Source: Rhodococcus sp. W8901
GTDB lineage: Bacteria > Actinomycetota > Actinomycetes > Mycobacteriales > Mycobacteriaceae
DNA: 64,000 bases
Assembly: GCF_013348805.1 (NCBI RefSeq)
Contig: NZ_CP054690.1
Coordinates: forward strand, 4,960,001-5,024,000
Direction: 5' to 3'
The notes under the pieces are model-generated. The model searched no databases and was not told the DNA's origin. It saw only the letters and a program-made list of their open reading frames with translations. Position numbers and translations under genes: made by a program. Numbering within the stretch: position 1 is the stretch's first letter; each line of letters begins with the position of its first letter. Below, piece by piece: positions 16,356 through 24,633 of this stretch.

Positions 16356-17214
16356 CTACCGTTCGGTCGCATCGGTAGTCGCGGCGCATTCAGCACACGC
16401 GCGCTCCAGTGCCTCGATGCGCGGCCGTCCCGCACCCGCCGGGGACCGTACCGCCAGCAGCGGCGGCCACGGCCAGTGCCGGCCGAGGCGGCCCCGCGCC
16501 CGTAGGAAGCCGAGTCCGAGCACGAGGCCGAAGATCAGGTGCCCGATCAGCGAGAGTGTGATCGTCGTCGGCGTCAGCGGAAACATGTCGTGCTCACCGC
16601 GCGGCGACAGGGCAACCGTTGCAATGAGCCCAGCCCATACGGGGACCACCGCGCCGGTGACGAACGCGAGGAGGACGGTGCGGCGGGACCGATGGTGGAG
16701 GCCTAGCGCGAGGGCGATGCGGAAGAAGGCGATTCCGAGTCCTCCGCCGTCGCCGAAGTAACGCCACAGGTAACCGACGATCGCGCCGGTCTGGGTGTCG
16801 GTTCCCCGAGCGGAGCCAGGTACCCATTTTCGGAATGAAGTCGTCCCAGAGACCGAGCAGATAGACGGTGTCGAGGCGGAAGACGTCATAGACCAGACAC
16901 GCGAACATTCCCCAGCCGAGGCCGTGGCCGACGATGCGATCGATCGGGTGCGGAGCGATCACGCACAACACCACGAGGACGGCCGCGAGCGGAATGATCA
17001 CCAGCGCGCCGGTGGCACTCATCGGCGCGACGCCGAACACCTGCGCCGAGATCGCGAGCAGCGGCAGGGACGCGAGCAGCAGGTACATGCCGATCCGGGC
17101 CAGGGTCCAATGGTGACGGACCGCCTTCCGGACGGATTCGACGGCGGGCAGGGCTGCGGCGGGCGGCCCGTGTTCGTGCACGTCGGGGATGGCGATACCG
17201 GGGATACGGGCCAT
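16356..17214 (-). pseudogene. polytopic membrane protein interrupted by a frameshift
   Basis: From the ATG at 17214 (MARIPGIAIPDV) the reading gives hydrophobic helices through WDDFIPKMGTWL. The same protein then clearly continues in another frame from GTDTQTGAIVGYLWRYFGDG to the stop near 16356, for about 285 aa and some seven helices in all. The switch lies at a run of four C (G on the coding strand) at 16804-16807; removing one base restores one frame. It may be a real pseudogene or an indel error. I do not recognise the family. Confidence 0.7.
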
Positions 17215-17457
17215 GGCGGGCGGGGTCCTTTCGGTCGGGGGACCTCTCTCGACGAGTGGCCGGTTTCCGAGGCCTCTCCAGCGTCCGTCGGGTGCCCTGC
17301 CTGCGAATAGTCCCCCGAGGGGTGGTGAACAGCCACCCCTCACGCCCTCACGACTGCGACCTCCACCCATGACGCCCCACCCGTCGGCGCTACTCTGCTT
17401 TCCTGCAGCAACCTTCGCCCTGCGATCGCGGCCGGGCCACATCACCTGGGGGCAGTC

Positions 17458-17925
17458 GTGGGCTATGCATCCTTCACCAACTGGCGACGACTGGACGGTG
17501 ACCCGGACGTCATCTGGCACGCATTCACCCACCCGGTGGAGACGGGGCTGTACGAGGAGCACAAGACGGAGACCGTGCTCGGGCCCGACTTTGCGATGGC
17601 CGCGGGGCACGGCTGGGACAGCAAGCACGGCGAGGAATGCGGCTTCGACGTCGTCCGATGGACCATCACCCGGCACGTGCCGAACGAAGTGTTCGAGTTC
17701 TCCGGCAAGCAGCGGGGGGTCCGGCAGAACGTCGTGCTCACCATGGAGCCCACGGACGGCGGCCACATCGTGACCGAGACCATCCACTTCCGCCCGGCAC
17801 TTGCCGGCAAACCGGGTGCGCAACTGCTGTCCTGGCTGCTCCTGGCCACCGGCCTGCTGGCCAAGGTCGGCAATGACCACGGCGAGAATCTCGGCCTGCT
17901 CGAACAGCACGTCGCAGCCATGTAG
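17458..17925 (+). CDS. SRPBCC-like small protein
   Basis: This 155-aa protein reads like a START/SRPBCC-fold polyketide-cyclase type: an N-terminal DPDVIWHAFTHPVETG, central FDVVRWTITRHVPNEVFEFSG and VVLTMEPTDGGHIVTETIHF strands, and a C-terminal helix ending LLEQHVAAM. Such proteins bind hydrophobic ligands in a cavity. No catalytic residues can be inferred. The start is a GTG at 17458, divergent from the frameshifted membrane gene. Confidence 0.65.
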   Translation: MGYASFTNWRRLDGDPDVIWHAFTHPVETGLYEEHKTETVLGPDFAMAAGHGWDSKHGEECGFDVVRWTITRHVPNEVFEFSGKQRGVRQNVVLTMEPTDGGHIVTETIHFRPALAGKPGAQLLSWLLLATGLLAKVGNDHGENLGLLEQHVAAM

Positions 17926-17972
17926 CGGAACCTGTCGGCGCCTCGAATGATCTGGGGAAATAGGCTTTTGAA

Positions 17973-18491
17973 GTGACGGATCTGATTTCGAGCGGGATCA
18001 CGGCCCTGCGTGCTGTTGGATGGGCGTGGGAGCCTGCAGGTGACCGGCAGGTGGTGTTTCCGGGTTCTCGTTACGAGGTGGTGCCGCCGCAGTTCTCGGC
18101 GTGGTCGTCGGCCTTCGGGCGCCTGTCGAACGCGGATGAGACAGTGTGGTTTCTGTCCGCAGGTGACTACTCGGCCGTCGGGGAAGACGCTTTTGCGTGG
18201 AACGAGTTCGAGATCATGAGTTTGGACGCCGCGGAGACCGACGAGCAGGCCTCGGCCGTCGTTCGCTTCTGGGACCGCCACCTTCCGATTCTGTTGTCGG
18301 TGAAGGACGGTTATTCGTATGTCGCGCTCGGGACGTCCGGTGAGGGTGCCGGAAGGGTGATCCTCGGCGAGGAGCCTGAGTTCGAGGAATCGGTGCCGCT
18401 AGCGGACGACTTCGACGAGTTCCTCGCCATCATCGCAGGCCGGCGGGACCCTGCCGATCCGCGTCCGTGGAACTTCCTCTTCGACAAGTGA
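17973..18491 (+). CDS. SMI1/KNR4 (SUKH)-like protein
   Basis: This 172-aa acidic cytoplasmic protein starts at a GTG. The patterns YSYVALGTSGEGAGRVILGE and DDFDEFLAIIAG near the C-terminus resemble SUKH superfamily proteins, many of which are immunity proteins against secreted nuclease toxins. No toxin gene is adjacent, so an immunity role is only possible. It lies 47 bp downstream of the SRPBCC-like gene and is probably co-transcribed with it. Confidence 0.55.
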   Translation: MTDLISSGITALRAVGWAWEPAGDRQVVFPGSRYEVVPPQFSAWSSAFGRLSNADETVWFLSAGDYSAVGEDAFAWNEFEIMSLDAAETDEQASAVVRFWDRHLPILLSVKDGYSYVALGTSGEGAGRVILGEEPEFEESVPLADDFDEFLAIIAGRRDPADPRPWNFLFDK

Positions 18492-18593
18492 ATCGCTTCC
18501 TGCGTGGCCGGCACTTCAGCCCGGCACATCCAGGCGTCGAGTAGTTGTCGGCGCTTCTGCTCCCCCTCACCAACCTGTTCGGCGCCGAGAACG

Positions 18594-18977
18594 TCAGGCG
18601 AGTTCCGACTCGGCATCGAAGCGTGCGCGGGCGTTGTCGATGTCCGGCATGTACGTTTCGGCCCACCCGAGGAGGACGTCGACCGGGTGACGAAGGGTCT
18701 TGCCGAGCGGGGTGATCCGGTATTCGACGGCGATCGGGCGGGAACTGAGCAACTCGCGTTGGATGATGCCGTTGCGTTCGAGACGACGCAGCGTGGCGGT
18801 CAGCGATTTTTGTGTCACCGCGGGGATCGCGCGACGCAGATCATTGAAACGGCTCGGCCTCTCGCACAGTTCGTTGAGCACCGCCAACGACCACTTGTCG
18901 AGGATCTGATCGAGCAGCTCTCGATGAGGCGGGGCGATCGTGAGTTCGCCGCGAACGGCCGGGGAAGTAGCGCGCAT
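18594..18977 (-). CDS. HxlR family transcriptional regulator
   Basis: This 127-aa winged-helix regulator has LDQILDKWSLAVLNELCERPSRFNDLRRAI and QKSLTATLRRLERNGII as two adjoining segments, then VEYRITPLGKTLRHPV, the classical HxlR pattern. It begins at the ATG at 18977, after GGTAG. It is divergent from the RidA gene at 19062, and palindromic sites lie between them. It probably represses or activates that gene and itself. Confidence 0.9.
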   Translation of the reverse strand: MRATSPAVRGELTIAPPHRELLDQILDKWSLAVLNELCERPSRFNDLRRAIPAVTQKSLTATLRRLERNGIIQRELLSSRPIAVEYRITPLGKTLRHPVDVLLGWAETYMPDIDNARARFDAESELA

Positions 18978-19007
18978 GCTACCTAGTCTCGATGAAGTGA
19001 CCTCCGT

Positions 19008-19031
19008 ATACCAGGTATCAAAGTTATACCT
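19008..19031. promoter_or_regulatory. HxlR-type operator
   Basis: Two overlapping palindromes lie in the 84-bp divergent gap: ATACC-A-GGTAT at 19008-19018, and AGGTAT (19013-19018) with ATACCT (19026-19031), 7 nt apart. Position and symmetry fit binding by a dimeric HxlR regulator. Confidence 0.75.
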
Positions 19032-19061
19032 ATCCAGCTCGGTATTTCGAGGAGATCTCTC

Positions 19062-19472
19062 ATGGCCGTTCAGTACCTCACGCCCGAGGGCATGACGCAC
19101 CCCACTCCGTATCACCACGTCGCCGTCGGCTCCGGAACCCGACACGTCCACGTGGCCGGCCAGATCGCGCGACTCGCCGATGGAACCCCGGTGGCTCCAG
19201 GTGATCTCCCGGGGCAGGTCGCCCAGGCACTACGCAACACCGCTACCGGGCTGGCCGGGGCGGGCGCGACATTCAACGACGTCCTTCGCCTGACCTTCTA
19301 CGTCACGCACTGGCATCCCGAGAAGATCGGCGAGTTCATGACCGGCGTCGAACGGGTCGCCGAGGACATCGGGCTCCCGCTGCCGCTACCGCCGGCATCG
19401 CTCATCGGCGTGGACTGTCTGTTCGAGCCGGACGTGCTCGTCGAGGTGGAGGCGACCGCCCTCATCGACTGA
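19062..19472 (+). CDS. RidA family protein
   Basis: This 136-aa protein fits the RidA/YjgF/UK114 family, which often deaminates reactive enamine/imine intermediates. VHVAGQIA near residue 30, the central LRNTATGLAGAGATFNDVLRLT segment in two parts, and the C-terminal PPASLIGVDCLFEPDVLVEVE are typical. The usual catalytic Arg motif (NPxR) is not obvious, reading PPASL, so it may belong to a non-deaminase subgroup. GAGGAG lies upstream of the ATG. It is probably controlled by the divergent HxlR gene. Confidence 0.85.
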   Translation: MAVQYLTPEGMTHPTPYHHVAVGSGTRHVHVAGQIARLADGTPVAPGDLPGQVAQALRNTATGLAGAGATFNDVLRLTFYVTHWHPEKIGEFMTGVERVAEDIGLPLPLPPASLIGVDCLFEPDVLVEVEATALID

Positions 19473-19791
19473 CTGCATTCTCGGAGCCGCCCGTCTCGGA
19501 ACAGACCGAGGGGCGACGTCGAAGGTTGTCCCGCAGGACAATCCCGCTTCGGCCCACGTCGCAGTGGTGGCCTCGGGTGGTGCGTGACAGTGCGCCCACC
19601 CGAGGGCTTCGCCTTCACTGGGACTGGCCGAGCCGGATCCCGGCCGCGAAGCCACCTCTCGCGGCTCGCTTGCGCTCTGCGACGCGCAGGACGTCGTCTA
19701 GGGTCGACCCGTGGAAATCGGCGATTCCGAGCACCACTTCCTGCCTCGACGGATGTATCGTGCTCTGGCTCAACGCAGTAGGCGATACGCC
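19473..19791. other. non-coding stretch after the RidA gene
   Basis: This 319-base gap holds a strong hairpin at 19571-19605 (listed separately) and otherwise no convincing gene. The motif ACGCCCTAG near 19785 recalls the end of the IS5 terminal repeat but is too short to rely on. Confidence 0.4.
19571..19605. terminator. hairpin, possible terminator
   Basis: Perfect 10-bp stem CCTCGGGTGG / CCACCCGAGG with a 15-nt loop. It lies about 100 bp after the RidA stop codon. No T-run follows. Confidence 0.5.
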
Positions 19792-20244
19792 CTAGAGTCC
19801 CCTGAGCCCGAGCAGTCGACTCGCGAGGCGAGGTGGTCGATCCCCTCGCCCCGTCAGCCGATCTACGAGCTCGGGCGTGTGGGGTGGGAATGAGTCGAGG
19901 ATCTCGGCGGGCCCGAACGTGATGGGTTCGCCTCGTTTCGTGCGGTCTAGAGCATCCGTCCAACCCGTGATGAGCAGATACCATCCCGCTTCCGCGACTA
20001 CCGGCAAGTCTGAGGTCAAGACCGCGTCGATCTCCACGACGCCGTCGCTGAGCGAGGCGACGTCCTCGACCGTCCGAGATATCACCACGATCGTCACCGA
20101 TGGGTCGCTGTTCCAGACCGTCGCGTCGGCCCATCGCTTGTAGAGCTCGGTTTCCTTGCGTTCTCGGGCGTCTTGACGCCACCAGAATGCGAGGAGTCCC
20201 GCCACGATGAGCCCAGTGGAGCCCCAGAGAACGAACTCGAACAT
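19792..20244 (-). CDS. hypothetical membrane-anchored protein
   Basis: This 150-aa protein starts at 20244 (MFEFVLWGSTGLIVAGLLAF). One N-terminal membrane helix (residues ~3-22) is followed by the charged stretch WRQDARERKETELYKRWAD and a soluble domain of about 110 aa that is probably cytoplasmic. I recognise no family. The C-terminus is Arg-rich (DRPPRLASRLLGLRGL). Longer in-frame readings upstream look non-native. Confidence 0.5.
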   Translation of the reverse strand: MFEFVLWGSTGLIVAGLLAFWWRQDARERKETELYKRWADATVWNSDPSVTIVVISRTVEDVASLSDGVVEIDAVLTSDLPVVAEAGWYLLITGWTDALDRTKRGEPITFGPAEILDSFPPHTPELVDRLTGRGDRPPRLASRLLGLRGL

Positions 20245-20404
20245 GCCCACATCATAGGAATCGATCCGCCCGCCTGTCCGAGAAGCGGGCATATCCGAGC
20301 AGAGCATGCAGAGGTCGGCGACAAGCGCGTCAATGAGCACGATCAGAAGGCGATGAGTGTGAACGGTCCGAAGTACCCTGGCCCGCGGTGGGCGATGACC
20401 AGCC

Positions 20405-20424
20405 ATTCAGGAGACACGCCCTAG
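20405..20424. repeat. solo IS5-like terminal repeat
   Basis: ATTCAGGAGACACGCCCTAG matches the terminal repeat of the truncated IS5-like element at 9484-9503 at 19 of 20 positions. No transposase reading is found next to it, so it looks like an orphan end left by deletion or excision. Confidence 0.55.
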
Positions 20425-20546
20425 GTGAAAACCGACGACGCCGTGATCATGGTGTGCGACTCCCTGTGTTGCCGCGGCGAGACCGGGCAGGCACCACGCC
20501 CGGCCAGATCGGCATGTCGATCGGGCGATACCGCAGAATGGGCGTC

Positions 20547-21296
20547 GTGACGAGAATGGACGAAGTGGCGTCCAACGTTTTCCGTGCCACCGGGACGGAC
20601 GTCAACGTGGCGATTCTCCGAGACGGTGACGCCTTGACCCTGATCGACGGCGGCTATCCCGGCGACATCGGCGCCGTCGAAGGCGCAATCCGCTCCCTCG
20701 GCCGCCGTCCCGAAGATGTGCAGGGCATGCTGCTCACTCACGCACACATCGACCACATGGGTGCGATCGTCGCGTTCCACGACCGCTACGGAATTCCCGT
20801 GTTCACGGACCCTGCCGAGGTCGCCCACGTGAGACGGGACTACCTGGAGCAGGCAACTGCCAAGGACTTCCTTCCGATGCTTCACAGGCACGGAGTGCTG
20901 CCGTGGCTGCTGCGCATTGCACGGGCCGGGGCGACCAAGCCGCTCTCCCTCGACGACGCCCACGCCTTCCCGTCCGACGGCCCCCTCGACCTGCCCGGTG
21001 CGCCCGTCCCCGTGGCGACCCACGGCCACACGTCCGGGCACACGGCGTACCACCTGCCGCAGCACGGCGTGATCGTCACCGGCGACGCACTGGTCACGGC
21101 GCATCCACTGTCGAAACTGCAAGGCCCACAACTTCTCCCGGCGGTCTTCGACCACGGGACGTCGGACACTCTCGCCGCGCTCGACCATCTGGCGACGCTC
21201 GACGCGGAGACCATCCTCCCGGGGCACGGACCCTCGGTGTCCATGCCGATCGCCGCGGCCGTCGCGCAGGCAGTCGACAGGTACCGGATCGGATAG
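20547..21296 (+). CDS. MBL-fold metallo-hydrolase
   Basis: This 249-aa cytoplasmic enzyme shows a complete metallo-beta-lactamase metal site: LTHAHIDHMG (HxHxDH), the His in ATHGHTSGHT, Asp in VTGDALV, and His in LPGHGPS. Such enzymes hydrolyse thioester, ester or phosphodiester bonds; the substrate cannot be told. I chose the GTG at 20547 because the family usually begins about 10 residues before VFRATG; an ATG at 20538 is an alternative. The ribosome-binding site is weak in both cases. Confidence 0.87.
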   Translation: MTRMDEVASNVFRATGTDVNVAILRDGDALTLIDGGYPGDIGAVEGAIRSLGRRPEDVQGMLLTHAHIDHMGAIVAFHDRYGIPVFTDPAEVAHVRRDYLEQATAKDFLPMLHRHGVLPWLLRIARAGATKPLSLDDAHAFPSDGPLDLPGAPVPVATHGHTSGHTAYHLPQHGVIVTGDALVTAHPLSKLQGPQLLPAVFDHGTSDTLAALDHLATLDAETILPGHGPSVSMPIAAAVAQAVDRYRIG

Positions 21297-21406
21297 TCGA
21301 CCGCCTCGTCGCGTGTCGTGCAATCCGTCGAGACGAAGGATCTGCTCGATCACGTCCTCACCGTGGCTCGTCGAGACGCGATGATCGCGAACCAGCGGAT
21401 CCGCGC

Positions 21407-21811
21407 TCAGTTCAACGCCCGGAGGCTCTCCAATCTGCTCAGGATCGGCGCCCGCCACTCCTCGAGATCCTCCGGGCCGTTCTCGGCCCACAACTCGTGG
21501 AGCTCCGAGGTGTCGCTGTCGGCGATGGCGCGTCCGAGCGTCGTGAGGATCCACGCGCGCTGCTCCGTCGTCAGGGACCCGGTGTACGCGGCGGCGTCGA
21601 TCCCCTCGAGCTGCGAGGGCGCCGACCGCAGTCCGTGGGCCACCGCGACCACCTCTGCGAGCGCGATTGCCGCCTGCGCGTCGTCCGCCTCGAGGTACTC
21701 GTCGTCGACGTGCCGGCAGTAGTCGTCGATGTCGAACTCGCCTGCCCGAATCGCCGCGAGCAGGTCGCCCGCTCCGTCGTTCTCGAACGGTCCCGAACCC
21801 CACGTCCCCAC
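21407..21811 (-). CDS. DUF4259 domain protein
   Basis: This 134-aa acidic protein starts MGTWGSGPFENDGAGDLLAA, the family hallmark, and shares this N-terminus with the gene at 12957. The rest is diverged, with helical, Ala/Leu/Glu-rich segments. The function is unknown. It is transcribed away from helR, whose leader begins about 200 bp upstream. Confidence 0.88.
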   Translation of the reverse strand: MGTWGSGPFENDGAGDLLAAIRAGEFDIDDYCRHVDDEYLEADDAQAAIALAEVVAVAHGLRSAPSQLEGIDAAAYTGSLTTEQRAWILTTLGRAIADSDTSELHELWAENGPEDLEEWRAPILSRLESLRALN

Positions 21812-22015
21812 GTTCGCTCCTCCTGTTCCGCGGGCTGCTCAGCCCGTCGTGCCGACCCTACGGTCGACCACCGACAGTCCACGACCGGCGGCATCCAACG
21901 CCGAGTAGCCCATCGCGGCGAGCCCGATGGGTCGGCGTGACGGTGGAGGAAGTGAAGTTCGGAGGCCGGAAAGGGGGATGCCCGCTCCTTTCCACTTTCA
22001 ACTTATAGCGCACAG

Positions 22016-22036
22016 GGGGCCTTGCGGCAAGGCCCC
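22016..22036. promoter_or_regulatory. rifamycin-associated element (RAE)-like inverted repeat upstream of helR
   Basis: A perfect inverted repeat, GGGGCCTTGC and GCAAGGCCCC with a single G between, lies 58 bp before the helR start. It agrees with the RAE consensus as I recall it from rifamycin-inducible genes of actinomycetes. A possible -10 element TTATAG (22003-22008) lies just upstream. Confidence 0.85.
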
Positions 22037-22094
22037 GGTCATGCCGCAGAATCGCTGGCCGAGGTCTGGAACTGAGGGAAACGGAAGCACCGGG

Positions 22095-24332
22095 ATGCAC
22101 ATGTCGAATCAGGGGTACGACGACGAACTGCAGCACGAGCAGAGCTACGTGACCGGGCTCTACGCACGGCTCGACGCCGAACGCGCGCGGGTGAAGGGCA
22201 GGTACGGCGCGGAGTTGCGGGGACACGACGGGACACTCGTGGATCGGGAGGCCGAGGTGCGCGCGCTGGCCACCGAAGTGAAGCGGCTGGACGTGGCCGA
22301 CAACGGGTTGTGTTTCGGCCGACTGGACTCCGTGTCCGGAGATCGTTCGTACATCGGCCGCATCGGCCTGTTCGACGAGACGAACGAGTTCGAACCGCTG
22401 TTGCTCGACTGGCGGGCACCGGCAGCCCGCGCGTTCTACGTCGCCACCGCCGCGAGCCCGGAGAACATGCGTCGGCGTCGCCAGTTCCACACGCGGGGGC
22501 GTCGAGTGGTCAGCTTCACCGACGAGGTCCTCGGCCGCCCCGAGGGTGACGAGCGGGCCGACGGCGCGGCACGGGGAGACTCCGCCCTGCTCGCGGCGGT
22601 CAACGCACCGCGCGGTGACGGGATGCGCGACATCGTGGCGACGATCCAGGCCGAGCAGGACCGGATCATCCGGCTCGACCACCCCGGCGTGCTGGTGATC
22701 GAGGGCGGCCCGGGCACCGGGAAGACCGTGGTGGCGCTGCACCGCGTCGCGTACCTGCTCTACACGCAGCGAGAGCGGATCGAACGCCACGGCGTGCTCG
22801 TGGTCGGACCCAACCCGGCGTTCCTGACCCACATCGGCCGCGTTCTGCCGTCGCTGGGCGAGTCCGACGTGGTCTTCATGACGACGGGCGATTTCGTGCC
22901 CGGTCTGCGCGTGACCGCCGAGGACGGACCGGAGGCCACGCGACTCAAGGGCTCGCTGAAGATCCTGGACGTGCTCGCGGCCGCGGTAGCCGACCGGCAG
23001 CGACTGCCCGAGGATCCCCTGCCGATCGAACTGTCCGACGTCACGGTGCGGATCGACGCCGAGACCGCACAGTGGGCCAGGGAGGAGGCGCGCGCGAGCG
23101 GGCGTCCGCACAACGAGGCCCGCGCGGTGTTCGCCGACGTCGTGACCTACGTACTGACCGAACGCGCGATTGCGCGGATCGGCCGGGGCTGGCTGACCCG
23201 GAAGGACGAGCAGGCGTGGGAGGAGTTGCGGGCCGACCTGGTCGCCGAGCTCGCCGACCACGATGCGTTCGCCGCCGCGCTCGACGAACTCTGGCCGAGC
23301 CTGACGCCGGAAACACTACTGGCACAGCTGTACACGTCCCCCGAACGGCTGCACGCGGCCGGCGCCGACCCGGCGCTGGGACGCGCCGACGGCGACGCCT
23401 GGACGGTGTCGGACGTGCCGCTGCTCGACGAACTCGTCGACCTGCTCGGCCCGGACCCGTCGGCCCAGCAGGCCGCCGACCGGGAGCAGAAGGCCGCAGC
23501 CGCGGCCGAGGCGTCGTATGCGGCCGGCGTGCTCGACCTCATGGTCGGTCGTGAGGACCACATGGACGACGACGACCATTTGTTCGCAACGGATTTGCTC
23601 TATGCCGAGGACCTGGCAGACCGGTTCGTCGAGCACGACACTCGGGAACTCGTCGAACGTGCTGCCGCGGACCGGGACTGGACCTACCGGCACGTCGTGG
23701 TCGACGAGGCCCAGGAACTGTCCGAAATGGACTGGCGGGTGCTGATGCGGCGCTGCCCGAGCCGATCCTTCACCGTGGTGGGCGATCTCGCCCAGCGCCG
23801 GTCGGCGGCCGGAGCGACCTCGTGGGCCACGATGCTGGATCCGTACGTGCCCGACCGCTGGGTCTACCGGTCACTGTCGGTGAACTACCGCACCCCGGCG
23901 GAGATCATGACCGTCGCCGCCGCGCTGCTCGCCGAGTTCGCGCCCGGAGTCCAGCCGCCGGAGTCGGTCCGTGCGTGCGGGGTCCGACCGTGGTCCAGAC
24001 GGATCACCGAGGGCGAACTGGCCGCTGCCATCCAGGAATTCGCGGGGGACGAAGCCGGACGCCAGGGGACCAGCGTCGTGATCGGGCCGCCGGGGGTGCC
24101 GGGCACGGTGGCGGCGTCGGAGACGAAGGGCCTGGAATTCGACGCCGTCCTGGTGGTGGAGCCGGAACGGATCCTCGCCGACGGCCCCCGCGGCGCGGCC
24201 GAGCTCTACGTCGCCCTCACCCGCGCCACCCAACGCCTCGGCGTGCTGCACCAGGGCCCATTGCCGCAGACCCTGACCGGACTCGTCGAGACCGGGACAC
24301 CTGCCCGGGCCGGGAATCGACCGTCGGCGTAG
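22095..24332 (+). CDS. helR: RNA polymerase recycling/protection ATPase HelR (UvrD-like, HelD family)
   Basis: This is a 745-aa superfamily-1 ATPase. An N-terminal coiled-coil arm (residues ~5-60) precedes a split helicase core with Walker A GGPGTGKT near residue 205, Walker B region VVVDEAQELSEMDW, and the motif SVNYRTPAEIM. The C-terminal part has SETKGLEFDAVLVVEPE and LYVALTRATQRLGVLH. HelR-type proteins displace rifamycins from RNA polymerase and recycle stalled enzyme. The RAE-like repeat in the leader makes this assignment stronger and predicts induction by rifamycins. The ATG at 22095 was chosen; 22101 is also possible. Confidence 0.92.
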   Translation: MHMSNQGYDDELQHEQSYVTGLYARLDAERARVKGRYGAELRGHDGTLVDREAEVRALATEVKRLDVADNGLCFGRLDSVSGDRSYIGRIGLFDETNEFEPLLLDWRAPAARAFYVATAASPENMRRRRQFHTRGRRVVSFTDEVLGRPEGDERADGAARGDSALLAAVNAPRGDGMRDIVATIQAEQDRIIRLDHPGVLVIEGGPGTGKTVVALHRVAYLLYTQRERIERHGVLVVGPNPAFLTHIGRVLPSLGESDVVFMTTGDFVPGLRVTAEDGPEATRLKGSLKILDVLAAAVADRQRLPEDPLPIELSDVTVRIDAETAQWAREEARASGRPHNEARAVFADVVTYVLTERAIARIGRGWLTRKDEQAWEELRADLVAELADHDAFAAALDELWPSLTPETLLAQLYTSPERLHAAGADPALGRADGDAWTVSDVPLLDELVDLLGPDPSAQQAADREQKAAAAAEASYAAGVLDLMVGREDHMDDDDHLFATDLLYAEDLADRFVEHDTRELVERAAADRDWTYRHVVVDEAQELSEMDWRVLMRRCPSRSFTVVGDLAQRRSAAGATSWATMLDPYVPDRWVYRSLSVNYRTPAEIMTVAAALLAEFAPGVQPPESVRACGVRPWSRRITEGELAAAIQEFAGDEAGRQGTSVVIGPPGVPGTVAASETKGLEFDAVLVVEPERILADGPRGAAELYVALTRATQRLGVLHQGPLPQTLTGLVETGTPARAGNRPSA

Positions 24333-24351
24333 CGACCGGCGTCGGGCGGAT

Positions 24352-24561
24352 TCACACCACCGGACCCTGCCACAGACGCACCGCGCCCGATCCGTCCGGC
24401 GTGCGCAGCTGCGTTCGGTCTCGCAGACTGACCGCCGCGAAGTCGAGGCCATCGGACACCGCCGAAACACCGCACGCTTCGAATTCTGCCGAGAACAGCG
24501 ACCGACCGAACGTCGCGTCGAATACCTCCAGCCCTCCGGGCGACCCGACTTGGACATTTGA
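24352..24561 (-). other. possible partial CDS without a start codon
   Basis: On the minus strand the stretch reads about 65 codons ending in SGAVRLWQGPVV and a stop at 24352, with high GC at third positions as in real genes of this window. It includes GLEVFDATFGRSLFSAEFEA. No ATG, GTG or TTG is available in frame at the 5' end near 24560, so it may be a decayed or truncated gene. The rest of the 24333-24633 gap shows nothing else. Confidence 0.35.
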
Positions 24562-24633
24562 CCAATTTCGGGAGTGCGCGGGCGCGGCGGCATCTAGGCT
24601 TGCCCGTCGTCCCCTCAGCGAACGGAAGTACCG

